Of a stretch of 64,000 nt of DNA, positions 8,160 to 15,274 are shown piece by piece (the first letter of the stretch is position 1; every line of letters starts with the position of its first letter). The stretch covers positions 108,037 to 172,036 of the forward strand of contig NZ_ARQJ01000030.1 in assembly GCF_000385175.1 (NCBI RefSeq), written 5' to 3'. The notes under the pieces are model-generated. The model ran no database searches. It was not told the origin of the DNA and was given only the letters and a program-made list of their open reading frames with translations. The DNA comes from Salinicoccus albus DSM 19776. Its GTDB lineage: Bacteria > Bacillota > Bacilli > Staphylococcales > Salinicoccaceae. The position numbers and the translations under genes were made by a program.

Positions 8160-8167
8160 AGAAAAGA

Positions 8168-8198
8168 CGCCGGTCACATGAGTGGCCGGCGCTTATTT
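8168..8198 (+). terminator. Terminator hairpin after the Nudix gene
   Basis: CGCCGGTCAC pairs with GTGGCCGGCG (one G-U) over an ATGA loop, followed by CTTATTT. It separates the Nudix gene from the convergent DUF2188 gene. Confidence 0.6.
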
Positions 8199-8225
8199 GG
8201 ATTAATCTGGCTTTTTTGCAGGGAG

Positions 8226-8642
8226 TCAGTCATTCCGATTATGAACGTTCACTTCCGCATTGCGGTTTTCCACAATTTCTTCAGCGCGGGCGACTGCGTC
8301 TCTTTTATATTCAAATGTGTCGCTTGGTTTATCCGCCCCTTTTGTTTTCACTTTCCATTCTTTTTCTTTAAAGTACACGTCCACATTATTATCTGCGAGT
8401 TCCGGCCCTTTGGCGTCCGGGTCGCTTTTATGCTGTGTAATATTTTTATCTTCCAATTTCCTTATATCAGCTTCGTTTGCATTCTTGTACCATTCCTGTG
8501 CCTGTTCCGTGCCTACAGGGATTGCACGCCCGGCCTCATAGCCTTCCTCAAGCATCGCATTGATGATATCTATCGCTTTTCTTCTTTCAATCTTTTCAAG
8601 GCTTTTTAATGAACTCGGATAATCCGTCATTGTATAAGGCAT
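8226..8642 (-). CDS. DUF2188-domain protein
   Basis: 138 residues. The first half begins MPYTMTDYPSSLKSL and contains RRKAIDIINAMLEEGY, a helical module often found in small Bacillales stress proteins; the C-terminal half (WKVKTKGADKPSDTFEYKR onward) fits DUF2188, in which a short beta-sheet ends in an alpha-helix rich in Ala and Glu. An ATG at 8660 exists but it overlaps the Shine-Dalgarno AAAGGAG, so the ATG at 8642 is chosen. It is divergent from yjbQ with about 70 bp between. Molecular function is unknown. Confidence 0.7.
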   Translation of the reverse strand: MPYTMTDYPSSLKSLEKIERRKAIDIINAMLEEGYEAGRAIPVGTEQAQEWYKNANEADIRKLEDKNITQHKSDPDAKGPELADNNVDVYFKEKEWKVKTKGADKPSDTFEYKRDAVARAEEIVENRNAEVNVHNRND

Positions 8643-8713
8643 TATGATTTCTCCTTTCATAGAAATCTAGTAGTATAATACCCAAAATACAAAAATTTAA
8701 AAGGTGATATTTT

Positions 8714-9112
8714 ATGCTATTTACATTCAATGTGGATACGAACGAACGGGAAGAATTCGTGAATATTGATGCTTTGGTGGATGAGGCTGTTAAAAAGAGC
8801 GGGATAAAAAACGGTGTGGCCACGGTGTTTACGCCGCATACGACGGCGGGGATTACGATCAACGAAAATGCGGACCCGGACGTGACGCGTGATCTTGTTT
8901 ACGGTATGAATGTAACTTTTGACAATAAAAAGGAATACCGTCATGCTGAGGGCAACACTGATTCTCATATGAAATCGTCTTTGACAGGGGCGAGTGAAAC
9001 GCTGATCATAGAAGCGGGGAGCGTGATCTACGGGACGTGGCAAAGCACTTATTTTGCCGAGTTCGACGGTCCGAGGACACGCAGGGTCCATGTTAAAATA
9101 ATTGAAGGGTAG
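8714..9112 (+). CDS. yjbQ: YjbQ/UPF0047 family protein (secondary thiamine-phosphate synthase type)
   Basis: 132-residue member of the YjbQ family, a small beta-barrel trimer. The conserved metal-binding histidine cluster is visible in TPHTTAGITINENADPDV and in YRHAEGNTDSHMKSSL, and the C-terminal part contains GTWQSTYFAEFDGPR. Some members show weak thiamine-phosphate synthase activity; the true cellular role of the family is unsettled. It has its own ribosome site (AAGGTGAT) and a hairpin downstream. Confidence 0.88.
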   Translation: MLFTFNVDTNEREEFVNIDALVDEAVKKSGIKNGVATVFTPHTTAGITINENADPDVTRDLVYGMNVTFDNKKEYRHAEGNTDSHMKSSLTGASETLIIEAGSVIYGTWQSTYFAEFDGPRTRRVHVKIIEG

Positions 9113-9128
9113 TTCAGGCAAAATAAAA

Positions 9129-9149
9129 CCTGCACTGGGTCAGTGCAGG
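9129..9149. terminator. Hairpin after yjbQ
   Basis: CCTGCACTG / CAGTGCAGG with a GGT loop. On the plus strand it is followed by A-rich rather than T-rich DNA; the T run (TTTTATTTT) is on the minus strand. It may act as a minus-strand terminator or as a transcript-end stabiliser for yjbQ. Confidence 0.45.
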
Positions 9150-9190
9150 AAAAATAGGAGAAATTTTTATTAAAAAATGGAATAGGTTGT

Positions 9191-9220
9191 AGTTAATATC
9201 TATTAACTGTCCCCTATAAT
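9191..9220 (+). promoter_or_regulatory. Palindromic operator next to a TATAAT promoter
   Basis: AGTTAATA-TC-TATTAACT (9191-9208) is a perfect dyad immediately upstream of TATAAT (9215-9220). The dyad would cover the -35 and spacer region of a promoter for the small membrane protein gene at 9320. The regulator is not known. Confidence 0.45.
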
Positions 9221-9319
9221 ACTGAATTTTCTGATTAATTTCAAGGGAAAATCTCTAAATTTTTAAAATTAATTGAAATTCTCCGGGTGAAGTATTAAAA
9301 ATTTATATTGGAGGCTATC

Positions 9320-9478
9320 ATGCAAATGATAAAATCGCTGTTACAGATTGTTTTCAAACTGATGGTCACGCTGCTTGTCATTTTAGCCGCGGGCTCTGCA
9401 GTGCTGGCGTTCTTCCTTAAAAAAGATGTGGATGAGATCAAGGCATTCACTGATAATCTCAAGCGGGAAAATGTATGA
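9320..9478 (+). CDS. Small single-pass membrane protein
   Basis: 52 residues starting MQMIKSLLQIVFK, with one hydrophobic span (about residues 9-32, ending GSAVLAFFLKKD) and a charged tail DEIKAFTDNLKRENV. It was missed by a 60-residue cut-off but has a strong TTGGAGG at the right distance, its own promoter candidate with a dyad, and a strong terminator. Membrane topology with the tail in the cytosol is likely. No family is recognised. Confidence 0.65.
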   Translation: MQMIKSLLQIVFKLMVTLLVILAAGSAVLAFFLKKDVDEIKAFTDNLKRENV

Positions 9479-9480
9479 GG

Positions 9481-9518
9481 GAACGCTGGCGGACCGGCCG
9501 TTCCGCCAGCGTTCTTTA
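9481..9518 (+). terminator. Terminator after the 52-residue membrane protein
   Basis: GAACGCTGGCGGA pairs with TCCGCCAGCGTTC (13 bp), followed by TTTATC. It lies between convergent genes. Confidence 0.75.
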
Positions 9519-10469
9519 TCATTCATTCAAAGCCCGGTCCAATACTTCTATGTTTTCTTGCATAATGGACTGATAAGTAGCATCTTCCGGATCATCATCG
9601 GTCAAAACGGAAATGTTGTGGAATTCGAGCGGCTCTGTGTCTGTCTGGTTTCGGATGGTGTCAGTTGTACTTGAGCTTGTGTTCTGTTCATAAAGGATAT
9701 AAGGCGCCTCCGTCGATTCTATACTGTCAACGATTTCTGTCAGCGCCTGCTGTGAAGGCTGCTGGTTGTTGATGCCGGAAATGCCGATCTGCTCGAAATG
9801 ATATCTGTCTGCGAGATAGCCAATGGATTCATGGGATATATATACGCTGTCTCTTTTCGGTGATTGTGTGATTTCCTGGAGCTGGCTGTCGATATCTTCC
9901 AGGTCTGATTTGAGCGCCTCAAAGTTTTCATTATACAGATCTTCATGCTCCGGATACATTTCGATCAGACGATCCAGGATCGATTCGGCCATGCTGATCG
10001 ATACTACCGGATCCAGCCAGAGATGCGGATCCTGTGAACCTTGAGCGTGTTCATGGTCATGCGATTCACTTTCGTCATGTTCATGCGCATGATCTGTTTC
10101 CACCATGTTTTCTTCAGATATTCCCTCGGCTGCTGCAAATGCTTCAGTATTTTCTCCTATGGCACTTGTGATCGTTTCAGCGACCGGGTCGAGTGCATCT
10201 GTCGTGTAGATGAAGAGGCTGCCCTCAGCATACTCCAGGATTTCTTGCTGTGTCGGTTCATATGAGTGCGCATCGACGCCGTTCGGATAGATTGTCTCGA
10301 CGGTCACAGTGTCCCCGGCAATTTGTTCAGTAAAGCTTTGCAGTGGAAATACTGTGGTATAGATTGTTGCTGTCTCACTGCCGTCCTCCTCAGTTTCAGC
10401 TGCATCGCTGCATGCTGTAAGTGAGAGTGCGAACAGAGTCATAGATAATAAGATTAGCACCTTTTTCAT
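9519..10469 (-). CDS. adcA: Zinc ABC transporter substrate-binding lipoprotein
   Basis: 316-residue cluster A-I metal-binding lipoprotein (ZnuA/AdcA). The signal peptide ends in the lipobox LTAC (Cys20). The metal site is expected from the His of VDAHSYEP and HLWLDP, and between them lies a His/Glu/Asp-rich loop (AHEHDESESHDHEH) typical of zinc rather than manganese receptors. The ATG at 10469 with GGAGAG is chosen over an upstream in-frame ATG. No permease or ATPase gene is adjacent, so the partner ABC subunits must be elsewhere. A consensus Zur box upstream supports zinc-starvation expression. The symbol could equally be znuA. Confidence 0.88.
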   Translation of the reverse strand: MKKVLILLSMTLFALSLTACSDAAETEEDGSETATIYTTVFPLQSFTEQIAGDTVTVETIYPNGVDAHSYEPTQQEILEYAEGSLFIYTTDALDPVAETITSAIGENTEAFAAAEGISEENMVETDHAHEHDESESHDHEHAQGSQDPHLWLDPVVSISMAESILDRLIEMYPEHEDLYNENFEALKSDLEDIDSQLQEITQSPKRDSVYISHESIGYLADRYHFEQIGISGINNQQPSQQALTEIVDSIESTEAPYILYEQNTSSSTTDTIRNQTDTEPLEFHNISVLTDDDPEDATYQSIMQENIEVLDRALNE

Positions 10470-10489
10470 GTGAAGCTCTCCTTCTTCAT

Positions 10490-10531
10490 TCGTAATCATT
10501 ACGATTTAAAATTATATCGTAACGATTCCGA
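10490..10531 (-). promoter_or_regulatory. Zur box pair upstream of the zinc lipoprotein gene
   Basis: TCGTAATCATTACGA (10490-10504) is a perfect match to the Gram-positive Zur consensus TCGTAATNATTACGA. A second, imperfect copy TCGTAACGATTCCGA (10517-10531) lies 27 bp further upstream with two mismatches. Tandem boxes suggest tight repression in zinc-replete cells. Confidence 0.85.
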
Positions 10532-10682
10532 TTAGGCAAGGGGGTTTTTAACCTTTTTACCAGGTGATTGATAAAAGTATTGAAAAATTGAGGATGAACC
10601 TTTAGAATAAGTAAGGCGGTTTAATGAAGATTCGGGTCTGGCTGTTATGTAATTGATAAATGTTTCATCTTTACCGAGATGA

Positions 10683-10728
10683 TCAACTGGCCAGTTGAAA
10701 AGCGGCCGGGCAGTACTTTCAAAAGACG
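10683..10728. promoter_or_regulatory. Palindrome and inverted repeat upstream of rpmG
   Basis: TCAACTGGCCAGTTGA (10683-10698) is a perfect 16-bp palindrome. It is followed by a second dyad, GCCGGGC and GCCCGGC, separated by about 17 bp, and then a TATACT -10-like hexamer at about 10743. None of this resembles a Zur box. It may be an operator or a transcript hairpin; function unknown. Confidence 0.35.
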
Positions 10729-10820
10729 GCCCGGCATGGTATTATACTAATAATGTTCCAATTTACAGATCCATCACCCTTAAATCGAATGAGAAACACC
10801 AGATAAAGGAGGTGTAATTG

Positions 10821-10970
10821 ATGAGAGTAAATATAACTTTGGCTTGCACTGAAACGGGAGATCGCAACTACATTACGACTAAAAACAAGAAAAACAATCC
10901 TGAGCGTATCGAAATGAAAAAATTCTCCCCAAGATTGAACAAACACACAATGCACCGTGAAACTAAATAA
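10821..10970 (+). CDS. rpmG: Ribosomal protein L33, zinc-ribbon-less (C-minus) type
   Basis: 49 residues, [20 protein letters not shown] at the start and HTMHRETK at the end, clearly L33 of the large ribosomal subunit. Zinc-binding L33 has two CxxC pairs (positions 9/12 and 36/39); here only Cys9 remains and the others are Thr12, Ser36 and Leu39. Such C-minus paralogues work without zinc and let cells release zinc from ribosomes. It lies beside a Zur-boxed zinc lipoprotein gene, but no Zur box is visible directly upstream. GGAGG precedes the ATG and a terminator follows. Confidence 0.93.
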   Translation: MRVNITLACTETGDRNYITTKNKKNNPERIEMKKFSPRLNKHTMHRETK

Positions 10971-10983
10971 TGGGTACAATCTG

Positions 10984-11014
10984 CCATCCTCATTTGGGGA
11001 TGGTATTTATTTTG
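10984..11014 (+). terminator. Terminator after rpmG
   Basis: CCATCCTC pairs with GGGGATGG (one G-U) over ATTT, then TATTTATTTT. Confidence 0.75.
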
Positions 11015-11106
11015 TGATGAGTGGAAGTGAACAAGCCTGTTTGATATCATTGAATTATCATTAACTGTATTTTGGCAAGTGAATCATTCTTAAGGAGAAT
11101 TGGCTG

Positions 11107-11979
11107 ATGACTACTATTATGGACGGCAGGAAAGTTGCAGGGCATTTATCTGAAGAGATCAAGGATGCGCTGTCACAGTCGAAGAAGCACGGTATCAGAC
11201 CGAAAGTTGCCTTTGTCAGGGTCGGGGATATGCCGGACGCCATCTCATATGAAAATGCGGCGTTCCGGCGGTTTGAAAAGCTTGGCATCGATGCGGAGCA
11301 ATATCATTTTCCGGAAGATGTTTCCGCGAAAGCTTTCTTAACAAAATTCAGGGAAATCAACAGCGATCATGCAATTAATGGTATTCTGCTGCTGCAGCCG
11401 GTGCCGGAACATATTTCCATGAAGCGTGTCGTCGAACTGATGAACCCGATCAAGGATATTGACGGCATGACACAAGTAAACCTCGGCAAGGTTCTGACCG
11501 GTGAGGATGATCGGCTGGAACCCTGTACGCCGGCAGCAGTGATGGAAATGCTCAATTTCTACAATATTGACCTGAAGGGCAAAAATGTCACGCTCGTCGG
11601 GGCCAGTGCCGTGGTCGGCAAACCGCTGGCCCTGTCACTGATGAATAAGGACGCAACGGTAACAATATGCAATCTCTATACGGATGATCTTGTAAGCAGG
11701 TGTGCGGATGCCGATGTGATCATCAGTGCCGCCGGCGCAGTTAATCTCATCGATGAACCGCATGTGAAAGCGGGGGCGATCATCGTTGATGTCGGTATCA
11801 ATTTCAATGCGGATGGCAAAATGGTCGGCGATGTGAACTATGAAGCGGTTAAGGATAAGGCGGCATTCATTACACCTGTCCCCGGCGGTGTGGGTGCCAT
11901 TACGACAACTGTACTTGCATATCATCTGATGATGGCAACGGATTTCCAGAAAGAACCGGTGTTGTTTCTGGAAAACTGA
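11107..11979 (+). CDS. folD: FolD-type methylenetetrahydrofolate dehydrogenase, atypical active site
   Basis: 290-residue FolD-family protein; the family oxidises 5,10-methylene-THF and hydrolyses methenyl-THF to 10-formyl-THF. The fold signatures are present: NPIKDIDGMTQVNLGK, PCTPAA, the dinucleotide loop VGASAVVGKPL and the C-terminal TPVPGGVGAITTT. The usual YxxxK catalytic motif reads YENAA (Tyr48, Ala52), so the lysine needed for cyclohydrolase chemistry is missing, and the GRS of the NADP loop is GAS. It therefore resembles a divergent FolD paralogue that may be only a dehydrogenase. ATG 11107 follows AAGGAGAA; it is monocistronic with its own terminator. Confidence 0.82.
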   Translation: MTTIMDGRKVAGHLSEEIKDALSQSKKHGIRPKVAFVRVGDMPDAISYENAAFRRFEKLGIDAEQYHFPEDVSAKAFLTKFREINSDHAINGILLLQPVPEHISMKRVVELMNPIKDIDGMTQVNLGKVLTGEDDRLEPCTPAAVMEMLNFYNIDLKGKNVTLVGASAVVGKPLALSLMNKDATVTICNLYTDDLVSRCADADVIISAAGAVNLIDEPHVKAGAIIVDVGINFNADGKMVGDVNYEAVKDKAAFITPVPGGVGAITTTVLAYHLMMATDFQKEPVLFLEN

Positions 11980-11985
11980 TGGGTT

Positions 11986-12010
11986 CCTGCTCAATACGAG
12001 CAGGATTTTT
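11986..12010 (+). terminator. Terminator after folD
   Basis: CCTGCTC pairs with GAGCAGG over AATAC, then ATTTTT. Confidence 0.8.
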
Positions 12011-12013
12011 CAG

Positions 12014-12403
12014 TTACAGCATAGCGATATCCAATATGTCCATGAATGATACGAAAACCACATCATCAGTATCACCCCCGGCATCCAGTTGCTGAGCAAT
12101 CAGCATCATGCTCCAAATATCCACTTTGATGATCTTAAGCTTCACTTGAAACCGTCTGCCGTCATAATAATATTCCAGTTTGATATTGCGTTTGTCGTTC
12201 ATGGCTTTTTTCAACACACGGTCCATGTCTTCCAGCCGGTCATCAGAAAGTTCGGGGCGGCTGATTTTAGTCTGGCTGTCAATCATGTCCTCCACTGCTT
12301 CAAACTGTTCGGGCATCGTTGCAAATGGTGCCCATTTAATCATGCCGCGGCCTCTGGGAATATTAGAATCCAGCTTGTCGATGGGCATATCACGGTAATC
12401 CAT
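12014..12403 (-). CDS. YolD-like SOS protein
   Basis: 129 residues, with the YolD-family signature GRGMIKWAPFATMPEQ near residue 17 and a C-terminal beta-rich part. YolD proteins often accompany Y-family DNA polymerases (UvrX, YqjW) and are damage-inducible; no polymerase gene is adjacent here. A LexA box overlaps the promoter, which supports SOS control. The start at 12403 has an AAGAAGGGA ribosome site. Biochemical function of the family is not established. Confidence 0.75.
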   Translation of the reverse strand: MDYRDMPIDKLDSNIPRGRGMIKWAPFATMPEQFEAVEDMIDSQTKISRPELSDDRLEDMDRVLKKAMNDKRNIKLEYYYDGRRFQVKLKIIKVDIWSMMLIAQQLDAGGDTDDVVFVSFMDILDIAML

Positions 12404-12441
12404 TTACATCCCTTCTTCTCTCTTAAAAAGTTTATACTGCA

Positions 12442-12461
12442 ATTATACGAACATACGTTCT
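12442..12461 (-). promoter_or_regulatory. LexA (SOS) box and -10 of the yolD-like gene
   Basis: CGAACATACGTTCT (12448-12461) fits the Gram-positive LexA consensus CGAACNNNNGTTYG except for the last base. On the minus strand it runs directly into TATAAT (complement of 12442-12447), so bound LexA would cover the promoter spacer. Confidence 0.8.
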
Positions 12462-12553
12462 ACTTTTCAAGCGGAGGATTTAAAACATTTTATTTAGGGG
12501 AGGGGCGGGTGTATGCTAATATGAATGAAAATGTCTGAAACAGGAGGAATAAA

Positions 12554-13573
12554 ATGATCGGATACGCAGGTACTTATACGAAAGATCAGGGCAAAGGCAT
12601 TTACCGGTTCGAACTGGATGCTGAAGCTGGCAGGCTTTTAAGTGCTGAAACAGTGGCAGAAACCCCCAATGCAACTTATTTAGAAGTTTTGAACGACCGG
12701 GTTTTTGCGATTAAGAAAGGGAAGACTAAAGCAGGGATTGCTACTTTTGAAATTGAAAATCTTGAGACAGGCACCCTCCGGTTCATCGACGACTGCCTGG
12801 AGGAAGGCGGTTCGGGCTGCCATCTCACCGTAACATCTGACCACAATTATCTGCTTGATACTGTGTACGCTTCCGGAGAAGTCAGATTATATGAAATTGA
12901 CGACCGGGCAGTTGTGACAGACCGGCTGGATACCTACCAGGTGGAAGGGGACGGCCCCCATGAAAGACAGGATGGTCCGCATGCGCATTTTGTAGCAGAA
13001 ACCCCTGATAAACAGTATATTGCGGCGGTGGATCTCGGAGCAGATAAGATCATTACGTTAAAAATTGAAGACAACAGCCTGGTTGAAGCAGCAGAATGCA
13101 GGGTGGCAGCCGGCAGCGGGCCGCGCCATCTGGTGTTCAATGATACAGGAGATTATGCCTATATCTTCACAGAGCTGTCCAATGAAGTCATTGTGGCTGC
13201 TTATGCCGATGGGGAATTTACGCCGGGGGCGGTCTATACGGCTCTGCCTGAAGATTTCGACGGCCATTCGCAGGGCGGTGCCATACGCATCCATCCAAAC
13301 GGCCGGTATATATATGTATCAAACAGAGGACATAACAGCATTACTGTGTTTGAAATCGACAATGATGGCAGCGCATTGAGGAAAGTGCAGACTGAACCGA
13401 CAAACGGCGACTGGCCGCGTGATTTTAACATCACGCCGGATGGAGCGTATCTGATTTGTGCGCATGAACGCTCGCATAACCTTGTACTTTTCAAAGTCGG
13501 AGATGACGGCACGATTGCCCGTCGGGAAGGGGAGCCGGAGGTGCCGGAAGGCGTCTTCGTCGGATTCTTGTAA
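12554..13573 (+). CDS. pgl: 6-phosphogluconolactonase (lactonase family, beta-propeller)
   Basis: 339-residue seven-bladed propeller protein of the YkgB/Pgl lactonase family that hydrolyses 6-phosphoglucono-lactone in the pentose phosphate pathway. It starts MIGYAGTYTKDQGKGIY and carries the family landmarks GSGCHLTV, DGPHAHF, GSGPRHLVF, GGAIRIHPNGRYIYVSNRG and WPRDFNITPDG. AGGAGG lies before the ATG. The next gene begins 3 bp after its stop, so they share a transcript. Some relatives have other lactone substrates, so the activity is probable rather than certain. Confidence 0.83.
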   Translation: MIGYAGTYTKDQGKGIYRFELDAEAGRLLSAETVAETPNATYLEVLNDRVFAIKKGKTKAGIATFEIENLETGTLRFIDDCLEEGGSGCHLTVTSDHNYLLDTVYASGEVRLYEIDDRAVVTDRLDTYQVEGDGPHERQDGPHAHFVAETPDKQYIAAVDLGADKIITLKIEDNSLVEAAECRVAAGSGPRHLVFNDTGDYAYIFTELSNEVIVAAYADGEFTPGAVYTALPEDFDGHSQGGAIRIHPNGRYIYVSNRGHNSITVFEIDNDGSALRKVQTEPTNGDWPRDFNITPDGAYLICAHERSHNLVLFKVGDDGTIARREGEPEVPEGVFVGFL

Positions 13574-13576
13574 ACG

Positions 13577-13867
13577 ATGAGAAAAGGGAACTGGGTTGTC
13601 ATTGCGCTTCTCATCATTGCAGGATTGGTGCTCTTTTTACCATTGGCAGACAAGACGAGCGGATCAGAGCGTGTCATCGTCGATCATACACTTCATGAGA
13701 TTGTTTCCCCCGGCTGTTTCGATCAGGCAGAGCTGACGAATTACATTGATGAAGTATCTTTCTCCAGGGCGGTTGACGAGCTGGAGTACACAGTGGAAGA
13801 TGAGTGTTCAAAAGAATTTCTTCAGAAGGGCAAAGAAAGTGTAATAAGTAAAATTTTTAATGAATAA
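13577..13867 (+). CDS. Small membrane-anchored extracytoplasmic protein
   Basis: 96 residues: MRKGN, a hydrophobic span of about residues 6-23 acting as an uncleaved signal or anchor, then a soluble acidic domain with exactly two cysteines (Cys47 in SPGCFDQ and Cys77 in EDECSKE) that could form a disulfide outside the cell. It starts 3 bp after pgl without a clear ribosome site, so translation is probably coupled. Function not recognised. Confidence 0.65.
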   Translation: MRKGNWVVIALLIIAGLVLFLPLADKTSGSERVIVDHTLHEIVSPGCFDQAELTNYIDEVSFSRAVDELEYTVEDECSKEFLQKGKESVISKIFNE

Positions 13868-13963
13868 AAATATGAATACGATATTGATTTTTCTGAATAT
13901 TGGTGCTATTATTGATTCATACCATTTTTTTCATTCTTTCAACTATAATTTTGGAATTGCCTT

Positions 13964-14007
13964 CCAAGCAGAAACCCCCCGCTCTTGAGCGGGGGGTTTC
14001 TGCTTGG
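13964..14007. terminator. Long perfect hairpin between convergent genes
   Basis: A 44-bp stretch in which about 20 bp on each side are perfectly complementary (arms begin CCAAGCAGAAACCCCCC and end GGTTTCTGCTTGG), with a loop of a few bases at CTTG. There is no T run on either side. Placed between convergent genes it probably works as a bidirectional terminator. Confidence 0.65.
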
Positions 14008-14014
14008 CTGCGGT

Positions 14015-14275
14015 CTATAGCCGGATATCGTCGTAACTGTTATCTCTGATTGCATGTTTCACATACGGACAAGTCGGCTTGATCTTCATGTTCTCGTCTC
14101 TGGCATCTTTGACGATTTCATCCACCAGATCTTTGGCAATGCCCCGGCCGCGTTGGTCCGGATCTGTGAATGTGCTGGTGACGTCATAGTAATCATCGTG
14201 TTCGGTGTATTTGAGGTCAGCAATTTCCACATCGTTCTCTTTGATATAATACTTGCCTGCTTCCTTATTAATCAT
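14015..14275 (-). CDS. GNAT-family N-acetyltransferase (short YjdJ type)
   Basis: 86-residue protein of the short acetyltransferase family (Acetyltransf_CG type). The acetyl-CoA binding motif is RGRGIAKDLVDE (family pattern Q/RxxGxG/A), followed by the characteristic IKPTCPYVKHAI. The substrate is unknown; such short GNATs are widespread in Firmicutes. It lies 14 bp downstream of ppaC on the same strand and may be co-transcribed. GAAAGGGG precedes the ATG. Confidence 0.82.
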   Translation of the reverse strand: MINKEAGKYYIKENDVEIADLKYTEHDDYYDVTSTFTDPDQRGRGIAKDLVDEIVKDARDENMKIKPTCPYVKHAIRDNSYDDIRL

Positions 14276-14289
14276 ACAAACACCCCTTT

Positions 14290-15213
14290 CTATGACAGTG
14301 CTTCGGTAATGTTGGGCACGACTTGTTTCTTACGTGATACAACACCTTCCAGCACTGCTGTATTATCATCCAGTGAAACGTCAAACGCTTGTTCAACAGC
14401 ACCTGCTTCTTTGCCGAGTGACAGTATTTTTGAATTAGAATTAAGAATATCAGTGACTACAAGTACAAACAGATCGTAATCTTTTGCCTCAATTTCCTGA
14501 TTGATTGCGGCTTCGATTTCATCTCTTCTTTCGAAAACTTCATCCACATCTACAACGTTGACCTGGGCAATCCGCGTCGTTTTAGGGCCCATCTCGAATG
14601 ACTTGGCATCTCCTGTGATCATTTCTTCAGCTGTTTTTTCCTTCGTGGATGCGCCCGCCCTCAGCATGTCAATGCCGTATGCCTCAAGATCTACATCTGC
14701 AATTTCCTTAAGTTCTGAGGCTGTATCGATATCTTGTTCAGTCGTTGTCGGTGACTTGAACAGGAGCGTATCGGAAACGATGGCTGAAACCATGAGTCCA
14801 GCGATTTCTTTTGTGATTTCAAGGCCGTTTTCCTTATACACTTTGTTCAGGATTGTCGCTGTACAGCCCACGGGTTCGCCGCGGTAGTAAAGCGGTGAAC
14901 CGGTCTGGAAGTTGGCGATGCGATGATGGTCAAATACTTTGGTGACGTGCGCTTTGCCGATATCTTTCACGGACTGCTGGAATTCGTTATGGTCCACGAG
15001 AATGACTTTGTCTTCCTCCGTCACCGATTCCAGAAGTTCCGGCACACTCACATTGAAATAATCCAGCGCATATGCCGTTTCGGCATTTATCTCGTCGAGG
15101 CGGTATGCGGTCGTGTCATTGCCCAGCTGACCTTCGATATCTGAAGCGACGATTGCTGATGCTATTGTGTCAGTGTCCGGACTCTGATGGCCAAAAATTT
15201 TAACTGCACTCAT
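14290..15213 (-). CDS. ppaC: Manganese-dependent inorganic pyrophosphatase
   Basis: 307-residue family II pyrophosphatase of the DHH superfamily that splits PPi to two phosphates and pulls biosynthetic reactions forward. Metal-binding motifs: GHQSPDTDTIASA at the N-terminus, VDHNE, and FDHHRIAN; the C-terminal DHHA2 domain includes SRKKQVVP with the phosphate-gripping RKK. AAAGGAG precedes the ATG. Position near a PncA-like gene and pncB matches staphylococcal order. Confidence 0.95.
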   Translation of the reverse strand: MSAVKIFGHQSPDTDTIASAIVASDIEGQLGNDTTAYRLDEINAETAYALDYFNVSVPELLESVTEEDKVILVDHNEFQQSVKDIGKAHVTKVFDHHRIANFQTGSPLYYRGEPVGCTATILNKVYKENGLEITKEIAGLMVSAIVSDTLLFKSPTTTEQDIDTASELKEIADVDLEAYGIDMLRAGASTKEKTAEEMITGDAKSFEMGPKTTRIAQVNVVDVDEVFERRDEIEAAINQEIEAKDYDLFVLVVTDILNSNSKILSLGKEAGAVEQAFDVSLDDNTAVLEGVVSRKKQVVPNITEALS

Positions 15214-15274
15214 ATTTAATGTCTCCTTTATATATATTTACTATTCCCATTTTATCACTCCGCTATGCATTCTT

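Noticed and set aside
8178..8609. Phe-rich plus-strand ORF
   Set aside because: Antisense of the DUF2188 gene; composition typical of a shadow frame.
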